This document shows, piece by piece, positions 14,923-21,738 of a stretch of 29,907 bases of DNA (its first letter is position 1; each line of letters opens with the position of its first letter). This stretch comes from an uncultured Oscillospiraceae bacterium (GTDB taxonomy: Bacteria; Bacillota; Clostridia; Oscillospirales; Acutalibacteraceae): positions 1 through 29,907 of the forward strand of contig UQWL01000025.1 in assembly GCA_900544715.1 (NCBI GenBank), in the 5' to 3' direction. The notes under the pieces are model-generated. The model saw only the letters and a program-made list of their open reading frames with translations. It did not search any database and had not been told where the DNA came from. Position numbers and translations under genes: made by a program.

Positions 14923-16392
14923 CTAACCGCGCCCGGCGGCGTGCTTCGTGTTTTCATCGGTTCTTCCGGCAGGCTGCTTTGAGAGGAAATTGCCGTTGAT
15001 TTCCTCTAACGGAATGGGGTATTCCCCGGTAAAGCACGCGTCGCAGAAGGTACGCTCCTCTGTGCCGACGAGTGCATACAGGCTTTCACAGCTCAGAAAG
15101 CCCAGGCTGTCCGCCCCAATGGCCTGGCAAAGCTCCTCAACCGTATGGCGGTTAGAGGTCAGCTCTGCGCGCGTGGGGATATCTGTGCCAAAATAGCAGG
15201 GCCAGTGGAGCGTTGGAGAGGAGATGCGCACATGCACCTCTTTTGCCCCCGCCTTTTTGAGCGCCCGGATAATGTTCGCGCTCGTTGAGCCGCGCACAAT
15301 GGAATCATCCACCATGACGATGCGTTTGCCTGCCACGCTTTGCCGCAGGACGTTTAATTTGATATTGATGCTGGCCTCCCGCTCGCCCTGCTCCGGCTTG
15401 ATGAAGGTGCGGCCCACGTAATTGTTGCGCACGAAGCCAGCCTCATAGGGAATGCCGCTCTCCTGCGCATAGCCGATGGCGGCATCCAGGCCGGAATCCG
15501 GCACGCCGATGACGATATCGGCCTCCACCGGGTGCTCCTTTGCCAGCAGCGCCCCGGCGCGCAGCCTTGCCGTATGGACGCGCACGCCGTCGAGCGTAGA
15601 GTCGGGCCGCGCGAAATAGATATATTCAAACACACACATGCGCCGCGGCTGCTCTGCGCAATGGGTGCGAATACTGCGCAGCCCGTTGGCGTTCACGACG
15701 ACGACTTCCCCTGGCTCTACATCGCGGATGAATTCTGCATTGACAGCATCAAGCGCACAGGTTTCGGATGCAATCACGTAGGAGCTGCCCAGCTTGCCGA
15801 TGACAAGGGGACGGAAGCCGAACGGATCGCGCGCGGCGACGAGCTTCTGCGGGCTCATCACCAACAGGGAATAAGCGCCCCGGATGCGCCCCATCATGCG
15901 CACCACAGCCTGCTCGATGCTGCCCGCCGCAATGCGCTCCTGCGCGATCACATGGGCGATCACTTCAGAGTCGATCGTCGTCTGGAAGATCGCGCCGCCT
16001 CCGGCGAGCTCTTCCCGCACCGTTTCGGCATTCGTAAGGTTGCCATTGTGCGCGATGGCGAGGCGGCCCTTTGCATAGCGCATCAGAAGCGGCTGGCAAT
16101 TTTGCACGAAGCTTCCGCCGGCTGTGGAGTAGCGGACGTGGCCGATCGCAATCTGCCCTGGCAGGGAGGCAAGCACGTCGTCATCGAACACCTCGCTGAC
16201 CAGGCCCATCGCCCGGTGGACGCTCAGCACGCCTCGGTCGCTGACTGCAATGCCGCAGCTCTCCTGCCCGCGGTGCTGCAGGGCATAGAGGCCGTAATAG
16301 GCGGCCCGCGCCGGGGGCGTTTCCAGATCGCCGTAAATGCCGAATACGCCGCATTCCTCATACAGCGTGTCAAAGGGAGGCTGGTATCTCAA
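14923..16392 (-). CDS. purF: Amidophosphoribosyltransferase
   Basis: The 489-residue protein makes phosphoribosylamine from PRPP and glutamine, the first committed step of purine synthesis. The TTG at 16392 has GGAGGG 7 bases upstream and leaves a 13-residue propeptide ending in EE before the catalytic Cys14 (ECGVFGIYG), as in the self-processing Bacillus-type enzyme. The glutaminase motifs HVRYSTAGG and HNGNL, and the PRPP motif VMVDDSIVRGST are intact. Cysteines of the 4Fe-4S cluster (CVFEYIYF, LHWPCYFG, and CDAC near the C-terminus) are present, so it is the oxygen-sensitive Fe-S form. It lies between purC and purB. Confidence 0.97.
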   Translation of the reverse strand: MRYQPPFDTLYEECGVFGIYGDLETPPARAAYYGLYALQHRGQESCGIAVSDRGVLSVHRAMGLVSEVFDDDVLASLPGQIAIGHVRYSTAGGSFVQNCQPLLMRYAKGRLAIAHNGNLTNAETVREELAGGGAIFQTTIDSEVIAHVIAQERIAAGSIEQAVVRMMGRIRGAYSLLVMSPQKLVAARDPFGFRPLVIGKLGSSYVIASETCALDAVNAEFIRDVEPGEVVVVNANGLRSIRTHCAEQPRRMCVFEYIYFARPDSTLDGVRVHTARLRAGALLAKEHPVEADIVIGVPDSGLDAAIGYAQESGIPYEAGFVRNNYVGRTFIKPEQGEREASINIKLNVLRQSVAGKRIVMVDDSIVRGSTSANIIRALKKAGAKEVHVRISSPTLHWPCYFGTDIPTRAELTSNRHTVEELCQAIGADSLGFLSCESLYALVGTEERTFCDACFTGEYPIPLEEINGNFLSKQPAGRTDENTKHAAGRG

Positions 16393-16415
16393 GTGCGTTC
16401 CCTCCAAACGGTATC

Positions 16416-16461
16416 GATCACAGATGCCGGCGCGTCGGTTCAACGTGGGACATCTGTGATC
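16416..16461. repeat. Perfect 11-bp inverted repeat between purC and purF
   Basis: GATCACAGATG at 16416-16426 is repeated as its exact reverse complement at 16451-16461, with a 24-base loop. It fills most of the 80-base gap between purC and purF. There is no T tract on either side, so it does not look like a normal terminator. Confidence 0.9.
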
Positions 16462-16472
16462 TAAAATTTGAT

Positions 16473-17180
16473 TTATTTCAGGCCCAGGCGCTTCGCCATC
16501 TCATCATAGGCCTCCTCCACACTGCCCATATCGCGGCGAAAACGATCCTTATCGAGCTTTTCATGTGTGGTCATATCCCAAAAACGGCAGGTATCGGGGG
16601 AGATTTCGTCCGCGAGGATGATCTGGTCGTGATAGCGGCCGAACTCAAGCTTGAAGTCGATCAGCTCCACGTTAACGCTCGCAAAATAGTTGCACATAAT
16701 CTCGTTAATCTTGAGAGCCATGGAGCGGATGGTATCGATATCCTCCTGCGTCGCAAAGCCGCAGGCAATCGCGTGGGAATCATTGATCATCGGGTCGCCG
16801 AGCGCGTCGTCTTTATAGCTGAACTCGAGGACGGGGCAGAGCAGCTTTGTGCCCTCTTCCAGGCCAAGGCGTTTTGCCATGGAGCCAGCCGCCTTGTTGC
16901 GGATGATGACCTCCAGCGGGACGATCGTAACGCGCTTGACAGCGGTTTCACGATCGCTGAGCTCCTCGATGAAATGCGTGGGGATGCCTTCCTTCGCGAG
17001 CATTTTGCACATGAAATTGGACATTTTGTTGTTGATGACGCCCTTGCCGGTGATCGTGCCCTTCTTCAGGCCGTTGAAGGCGGTTGCGTCATCCTTATAA
17101 TCGACGATCAGAATATCCGGGTCCTCAGTCGCATACACCTTCTTGGCCTTTCCCTCATAGAGCATCTCTTTCTTCTCCAT
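16473..17180 (-). CDS. purC: Phosphoribosylaminoimidazole-succinocarboxamide synthase
   Basis: The 235-residue protein joins CAIR and aspartate to form SAICAR in purine synthesis. It shows MLYEGKAKKVYAT at the N-terminus, the KDDATAFNG loop, IPLEVI-like VPLEVIIRNKAAGS, the LEFSYKDDALGDPMINDSHA segment and the EFGRY ... LADEISPDTCRFWD signature. Size is normal for the single-domain enzyme. GGAGG lies upstream of the ATG. The 105-base gap to dapL contains a poor stem-loop with a T-rich stretch, so partial termination or a separate promoter is possible, but no clear promoter was found. Confidence 0.97.
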   Translation of the reverse strand: MEKKEMLYEGKAKKVYATEDPDILIVDYKDDATAFNGLKKGTITGKGVINNKMSNFMCKMLAKEGIPTHFIEELSDRETAVKRVTIVPLEVIIRNKAAGSMAKRLGLEEGTKLLCPVLEFSYKDDALGDPMINDSHAIACGFATQEDIDTIRSMALKINEIMCNYFASVNVELIDFKLEFGRYHDQIILADEISPDTCRFWDMTTHEKLDKDRFRRDMGSVEEAYDEMAKRLGLK

Positions 17181-17285
17181 TGATACATCCTCCGTTTGAT
17201 ATAAAATATTTTGGATCAGCAGGATTGAAAATGAGAAAACCGGAAACCGCAGCGCCAGAAAGCGATATGGTTCCCAGATTCTTGT

Positions 17286-18497
17286 TTAAAAAACGCTGGC
17301 AATGCGTTCGATTGCTTCCACAGTGCGCGCCGCGTCGCCGAATGCGGTCAGGCGGAAAAAGCCCTCGCCTGCCGGGCCAAAGCCGGAACCCGGCGTGCCG
17401 ACAACCTGCGCCTTTTCAAGCAGCTGGTCAAAAAACGCCCAGGAGGTGAGGCCGTCCGGCGTTTTGAGCCAGATATAGGGGGAGTTCACCCCGCCCCAGG
17501 CCTGGAAGCCCGCGCCGCGCAGCCCCTGCACGATCGCACGGGCGTTTCGCTGATAATAGCGGATCACCTCGCGCACCTCGCGGTGGCCCTCTTCAGAATA
17601 GACCGCCTCCGCCGCGCGCTGAGTGATGTAAGAGACACCGTTGAATTTGGTTGCCTGCCTGCGCGCCCAAAGGTTGTTGAGGGAGACGCCGTTTCTCTTT
17701 AGCTCTTTGGGGATGACCGTATAGGCGCAGCGCACGCCCGTAAAGCCGGCGGTTTTGGAATAGCTTCGGAATTCGATCGCGCAGTTCTTTGCACCCTCGA
17801 TTTGGTAGATGCTATGGGGAATGCCCTCCTGTGTGATATAGGCTTCGTAGGCGGCATCGTAGAGGATGACGCTGCCTTCGCGGTTTGCATAATCGACCCA
17901 CTGCTTCAATCCGTCAAAGTCAATGGCCATCCCGGTGGGGTTATTGGGAAAGCAGAGATAAATCAGATCCGTATGCTCCGTGGGAAGCTCCGGCAGAAAA
18001 TGATGTTCCGCCGTGCAGGGCAGGTAGACAAATTTGCTCCACCGGCCGTTGGCCAGCAGATCGCCGGCCCGGCCTGCCATCACATTTGTATCCACATAGA
18101 CCGGATAGATCGGGTCGCACACGGCAACGGTATTTTCCATGCCGAAGATATCCCCGATATTGCCAGTGTCGCTCTTCGCGCCGTCGCTGACAAAGATTTC
18201 ATCCGCGGCAAGGGAAACACCATAGGCGGCAAAATCATATTTTAAAATTTTATTCAAAAGAAAATCCTGCCCATACTCCGGAGGATAACCGCGGAAGCTT
18301 TCCTCCTGCGCCATCTCGTCAACAGCCTTGTGCATCGCATCAATGACAGCCGGAGGCAGGGGGCGGGTAACTTCGCCGATGCCAAGGCGGATAATATCCG
18401 CCTGCGGGTGCGCCTGCTGATAAGCCGCTATTTTTTGAGCGATGGTGGAGAACAGATAGTTGCTTGGAAGCTTCAAAAAATTTTCATTGATTTTCAT
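17286..18497 (-). CDS. dapL: LL-diaminopimelate aminotransferase
   Basis: The 403-residue PLP enzyme of fold type I converts tetrahydrodipicolinate directly to LL-diaminopimelate, bypassing the succinyl or acetyl steps. It starts MKINENFLKLPSNYLFSTIA, a strong DapL signature, with GEVTRPLPPAV, FVSDGAKSDTGNI, FPNNPTG, and the PLP lysine at residue 248 in SYSKTAGFTG. I preferred the ATG at 18497 to the GTG four codons upstream, since AAAGGG lies 11 bases before it. It sits 51 bases after dapF, so the last two steps to meso-DAP are encoded together. Confidence 0.97.
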   Translation of the reverse strand: MKINENFLKLPSNYLFSTIAQKIAAYQQAHPQADIIRLGIGEVTRPLPPAVIDAMHKAVDEMAQEESFRGYPPEYGQDFLLNKILKYDFAAYGVSLAADEIFVSDGAKSDTGNIGDIFGMENTVAVCDPIYPVYVDTNVMAGRAGDLLANGRWSKFVYLPCTAEHHFLPELPTEHTDLIYLCFPNNPTGMAIDFDGLKQWVDYANREGSVILYDAAYEAYITQEGIPHSIYQIEGAKNCAIEFRSYSKTAGFTGVRCAYTVIPKELKRNGVSLNNLWARRQATKFNGVSYITQRAAEAVYSEEGHREVREVIRYYQRNARAIVQGLRGAGFQAWGGVNSPYIWLKTPDGLTSWAFFDQLLEKAQVVGTPGSGFGPAGEGFFRLTAFGDAARTVEAIERIASVF

Positions 18498-18548
18498 CGG
18501 TCTGATCACCCTTTCTCTGAATCGTCACAAAATAGCCGCAACAACGGG

Positions 18549-19421
18549 CTATGGCCTGAGCTCCACCGGATCACATTCGCCCTCGCAGATAAACGCGGCG
18601 GGGCCGGTCATCCAAACGGTTCCGGTGCATTCATCCCACTCAATTTCGAGATCGCCGCCGCGCAGATGGACGAGCACCCGGCGGCCTGTCCGTCCGTTTA
18701 GGATACAGGCAACCGCCACGGCGCAAGCACCGGTGCCGCAGGCCCAGGTTTCCCCGCTGCCGCGCTCCCAAACGCGCATCCTGACCTCCCGGTCATTGAG
18801 GACGTTGACGAATTCCGTGTTGACCCCCTCCGGGAAGAGCGTGTCGCGCTCGAATTTTGGCCCGAAGTCCTCCAGTGGGAATTTGCTCACATCTATATAA
18901 TCCTCAAATACGATGCAGTGTGGGTTGCCCATTGAAACACAGGTGATGTGAGCGTGAATGGGTTTGACGGTGCGCTCGTTCTCTATTTTAACCATCTGGT
19001 TGATGATTTTATCGCCCGGCAGTTTCACCGGGATTTCGGCGGGCGTAAGGATCGGCTTGCCCATATCGACGCGCACGGTTTTGACGGTGCCGCCTTCGAT
19101 GTTGAGATAGAGTGTTTTAATGCCGCTGAGGGTTTCAACGGTAATCACATCTTTTTTGACGAGCCCACGGTCATAGACGTATTTGCCCACGCAGCGGATT
19201 CCATTGCCGCACATCTTGCCGCGTGAGCCGTCGGCGTTGTAAATATCCATTTTGCAGTCGGCGATTTCGCTCGGCTCGATGAGGATGATGCCGTCGGAGC
19301 CGACGCCGAAATGGACGTCGCTGAGCCGGACGGACAGGTCCTCCGGATTCAGAACGGGGTCTTCGAAGCAGTTGAAATACAGGTAGCAGTTGCCGATGCC
19401 GTGCATCTTTGTGAATTTCAT
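18549..19421 (-). CDS. dapF: Diaminopimelate epimerase
   Basis: The 290-residue protein interconverts LL- and meso-diaminopimelate for lysine and peptidoglycan. The two catalytic cysteines are visible: Cys71 in MCGNGIRC and Cys228 in WACGTGA. The DSDGxxxI-like motif GVGSDGIILI and NTEFV are also present. Unusually, the N-terminal GNDY motif reads GNCY (residues 10-13); the substrate-binding Asn is kept but the next Asp is Cys. The ATG at 19421 has GAAAGGGTGA 8 bases upstream, better than the frame's earlier start. It follows the ANTAR gene after 14 bases. Confidence 0.97.
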   Translation of the reverse strand: MKFTKMHGIGNCYLYFNCFEDPVLNPEDLSVRLSDVHFGVGSDGIILIEPSEIADCKMDIYNADGSRGKMCGNGIRCVGKYVYDRGLVKKDVITVETLSGIKTLYLNIEGGTVKTVRVDMGKPILTPAEIPVKLPGDKIINQMVKIENERTVKPIHAHITCVSMGNPHCIVFEDYIDVSKFPLEDFGPKFERDTLFPEGVNTEFVNVLNDREVRMRVWERGSGETWACGTGACAVAVACILNGRTGRRVLVHLRGGDLEIEWDECTGTVWMTGPAAFICEGECDPVELRP

Positions 19422-19435
19422 CGAATCACCCTTTC

Positions 19436-19981
19436 TCATATCGCCTTCACGCCGTGGGAGAGCACGTTGCGCGCTGTATCCGCCATGCGCATACCGCGCG
19501 CCATGCTGCGCTTCTGGAGCAGGCGGTAAGCCTCGGGTTCAGAGAGCGAAAGCTCCCGCATGAGCAGCGCTTTAGCCCGAGCTACCAGCTCCTTTTCGCC
19601 GTTGGAGCGGCCCTGCTCGCCATGTGTGCCGCAGGCAATGCCCGATGCGCTTGCGAGGGCTTGTACCGTGCCGATGAATTCCAATCGGTTCAGCGGCAGG
19701 TGGAGGCTTACCACATTGCTGTAGCCCTGCACGGGGATCTGGCCGGAGGAAACTAGCTCAATCAGATCAAACCCATCCGGCAGCATTTGGGCGAGCTGCG
19801 CAGGGGAAAGATCGGGCAGCCGCGCGCAGATTACCACGCCATTTGGTAGGGCGCTCACGGCCGTAAGCACCTCCGCGCCGGAGGAATAGACGCCCGCTAC
19901 GGAAAACGATGCGTTCAAAAGCACTTTTTTCATCTGAGAGGCGGCCTGTGCACGCGGAAGGGCGAGAAGGATCGATTTCAC
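19436..19981 (-). CDS. ANTAR-domain RNA-binding regulator with a degenerate receiver
   Basis: The 181-residue protein has an N-terminal receiver-like fold (residues 1-120). It lacks the acidic pair near the N-terminus, and a cysteine (Cys52, in VICARLPD) stands where the phosphorylated aspartate normally is, so phosphorylation is unlikely. The C-terminal 55 residues form a three-helix ANTAR domain (ELVARAKALLMRELSLSEPE, then AYRLLQKRSMARGMRMADTA), which in characterised proteins binds paired hairpins in nascent mRNA and blocks terminators. The GTG at 19981 has a GGAAGGTGAGG site upstream. It is the first gene after a strong promoter and leads directly into dapF and dapL. Its RNA targets are unknown. 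Confidence 0.88.
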   Translation of the reverse strand: MKSILLALPRAQAASQMKKVLLNASFSVAGVYSSGAEVLTAVSALPNGVVICARLPDLSPAQLAQMLPDGFDLIELVSSGQIPVQGYSNVVSLHLPLNRLEFIGTVQALASASGIACGTHGEQGRSNGEKELVARAKALLMRELSLSEPEAYRLLQKRSMARGMRMADTARNVLSHGVKAI

Positions 19982-20026
19982 GGTGCCTCACCTTCCCCTT
20001 CTCCGCCGCCTATTTTTATAACCTAT

Positions 20027-20055
20027 ATTATATAGCCTGCCCTGATAGAAATCAA
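20027..20055 (-). promoter_or_regulatory. Promoter for the ANTAR-dapF-dapL unit
   Basis: On the - strand, TTGATT (20055-20050), a 17-base spacer, and TATAAT (20032-20027). Transcription should start near 20020, about 40 bases before the GTG of the ANTAR gene. Confidence 0.82.
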
Positions 20056-20353
20056 TTGTCAGATTGCGCGGGATCGGCTTTCCATGCATTTCAAAAATGG
20101 GCATCTTGTCAGGGCATGAGATAAGCCTTCTTCCTGATTCAGAAGAGGGCGGTGTGGGCGGGTACCCCCGCTTTCGGCAAGCTGTAGAGGAAATTGCCCA
20201 CATGGTGCTGAGGCGGGCAGCGGGGATTCAGGATACAAAGAGTAATAGGATGTTTTTTTCATTTTCTGGCAACTGCTACAATGTGTGAATCAATGGCTTT
20301 GGCTGTTTATTTATGCAATTAAGCGCATAGAACCTGTATATTTTTTCTACGTA
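20056..20353. other. Non-coding stretch with a compact folded element
   Basis: No convincing gene is seen on either strand; the short open frames lack ribosome sites and protein-like composition. A folded element lies at 20153-20202: a perfect 7-bp outer stem (TGTGGGC with GCCCACA), inside which GGG/CCC and GCTT/AAGC hairpins can form. A weak TATGC/GCATA hairpin occurs near 20315. Neither has a T tract, and no known riboswitch or small RNA class was recognised. Confidence 0.5.
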
Positions 20354-20384
20354 TTGCAGCAAGATAGAATAATCTATGTATAAT
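20354..20384 (+). promoter_or_regulatory. Possible upstream promoter of carA with a palindrome in its spacer
   Basis: TTGCAG at 20354-20359 and a consensus TATAAT at 20379-20384 are 19 bases apart. Between them lies a 14-base inverted repeat, ATAGA-ATAA-TCTAT (20364-20377), placed where a repressor would block RNA polymerase. The -35 is weak and the spacing long, so it may need help or be inactive. Confidence 0.5.
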
Positions 20385-20468
20385 GTCTGAGAAGCCGGCG
20401 ATCGAAGGGGCATAATTTGTGCGCAATGCCGTTCTTTCGCCTTTCAGCCTGTTTTATGTGGATTCCTG

Positions 20469-20497
20469 TTGAAATCCGAAAAGAAACATGCTAATAT
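20469..20497 (+). promoter_or_regulatory. Proximal promoter of carAB
   Basis: TTGAAA at 20469-20474, 17 bases, and TAATAT at 20492-20497. The predicted start near 20504 gives a leader of about 145 bases that contains the whole attenuator-like region. Confidence 0.65.
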
Positions 20498-20511
20498 TAA
20501 CGTTTAGAGGA

Positions 20512-20623
20512 AGGGGAAAAGCTTCGGCTTACCCCCCTACGCACGGCGTTATGCTTCCCTTCGCGGGAAACAGCGGGGACCGGCAGACGCGCCGAACCCG
20601 CTTCTTTTTTTGCCCGTTTGGGC
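20512..20623 (+). promoter_or_regulatory. Structured carA leader, likely attenuator
   Basis: Four successive hairpins can form. H1 at 20512-20538 is GGGG/CCCC with an AAGC-TTCG-GCTT top. H2 at 20555-20569 is TTCCC/GGGAA. H3 is the terminator at 20572-20611. H4 at 20612-20623 is GCCC/GGGC. An alternative pairing of CGGCG (20544-20548) with CGCCG (20590-20594) would break H3, as an antiterminator should. I do not see a PyrR-binding consensus, so the signal is unknown. Confidence 0.6.
20572..20611 (+). terminator. Intrinsic terminator inside the carA leader
   Basis: AGCGGG/CCCGCT (20572-20577 with 20597-20602) is stacked on CGGC/GCCG (20581-20584 with 20591-20594) and followed by TCTTTTTTT. It lies 39 bases upstream of the carA start and downstream of the carA promoter, the position of a transcription attenuator. 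Confidence 0.8.
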
Positions 20624-20649
20624 GTAACCATTATGATTAGGAAGGCACG

Positions 20650-21738
20650 GTGAAGCCAATGAGAGCTTATCTGGTTCTGGAAGATGGTTCCATCTATGAG
20701 GGAGAAGCCCGCGGCGCATTCCGCGAGATGGCATGCGAGGTCGTTTTCAACACCTCCATGACCGGGTACCTTGAAATTTTGACCGATCCGTCCTATGCCG
20801 GGCAGGGCGTGGTCATGACGTATCCGATGATCGGCAATTACGGCGTCAGCCGTGAGGATTTTGAATCCATCCGGTTGCAGCCGTGCGCATTCTTTTTGCA
20901 CGAATTGTGCGATACGCCTTCCAATTTCCGCAGTACCGCTTCGTTGGAATCGGTGCTCAAAGAATTTGATATTCCCTGCATCGTCGGCCTTGATACGCGC
21001 GCGATTGTCAAAAAACTCCGGGAAAGCGGCACCATGCGCGGTATGATGACCGGCGATCTTTCTAATATGAAGCACTGCATGGATGTGATCCGGGATTTTC
21101 GCCAGATCGACCTGGTGGAGTCTGTTAGCATCACGAGCCCCGAGGTGGTGGGCGAAGGCAACACCGGCCCCAAAATTGCGCTGATGGATTTCGGCGTGAA
21201 GCGCAATATCGCGCGGAGCCTGGCAAGCCGCGGCTGCGAGGTGACGGTATACCCCTGCTTTGCCACGGCGGAGGAGATCATCGCCGCAAAGCCGGACGGG
21301 CTTATGCTCTCCAACGGCCCTGGCGACCCGAAGGACTGCACGGGGATCGTCCGGGAGATCGCGAAGCTCTATGATTACGGCATGCCCACCTTTGCCATCT
21401 GCCTTGGCCACCAGCTCATGGCGCTTTCGCAGGGCGGCGACACCGAGCGCATGAAATACGGCCACCGCGGCGCGAACCACCCGGTTAAATTTTTGGAGGA
21501 GGACCGCTCCTATATCTCCTCGCAGAACCACGGCTATATGGTCAAGGCCGAGGGCCTGCCGCAGAATGCGGAGGTCAACTGCATCAATGTAAACGATGGC
21601 ACGGTGGAGGGCGTGGTCTACCACGGAAAGCCGGTTTTCACCGTCCAATTCCACCCGGAGGCTTCCCCCGGCCCACATGATACATCGTTTCTGTTCGACA
21701 AGTTTATCCGCATGATTGAGAAGGAGGAGCTGCAATGA
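20650..21738 (+). CDS. carA: Carbamoyl-phosphate synthase small subunit
   Basis: The 362-residue glutaminase subunit supplies ammonia to CarB. It shows RAYLVLEDGSIYEG at the start, FNTSMTGYLEILTDPSYAGQ, and the class I amidotransferase triad: nucleophile Cys251 in FAICLGHQ, and the His-Glu of VQFHPEASPGP. The GTG at 20650 is used because AGGA ends 7 bases upstream; an ATG three codons later would give the commoner N-terminus and is a fair alternative. It overlaps carB by ATGA. The leader suggests attenuation control by an unknown signal. Confidence 0.97.
   Translation: MKPMRAYLVLEDGSIYEGEARGAFREMACEVVFNTSMTGYLEILTDPSYAGQGVVMTYPMIGNYGVSREDFESIRLQPCAFFLHELCDTPSNFRSTASLESVLKEFDIPCIVGLDTRAIVKKLRESGTMRGMMTGDLSNMKHCMDVIRDFRQIDLVESVSITSPEVVGEGNTGPKIALMDFGVKRNIARSLASRGCEVTVYPCFATAEEIIAAKPDGLMLSNGPGDPKDCTGIVREIAKLYDYGMPTFAICLGHQLMALSQGGDTERMKYGHRGANHPVKFLEEDRSYISSQNHGYMVKAEGLPQNAEVNCINVNDGTVEGVVYHGKPVFTVQFHPEASPGPHDTSFLFDKFIRMIEKEELQ

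Noticed and set aside
15532..16464. 310-codon + strand frame opposite purF
   Set aside because: purF is intact on the other strand with all catalytic motifs. The + strand frame is rich in His/Arg/Ala and has no ribosome site.
17181..17285. dapL terminator or purC promoter
   Set aside because: The only stem-loop has a bulge and few GC pairs, and no pair of -35/-10 boxes is convincing, so neither was annotated.
20064..20288. Possible 74-codon + strand gene in the divergent region
   Set aside because: It has no ribosome site and no recognisable motif. The opposite-strand frames are equally long and the region looks like folded non-coding sequence.
20497..21735. 412-codon - strand frame opposite carA
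   Set aside because: It is a shadow of carA, rich in His/Arg, with no start signals.
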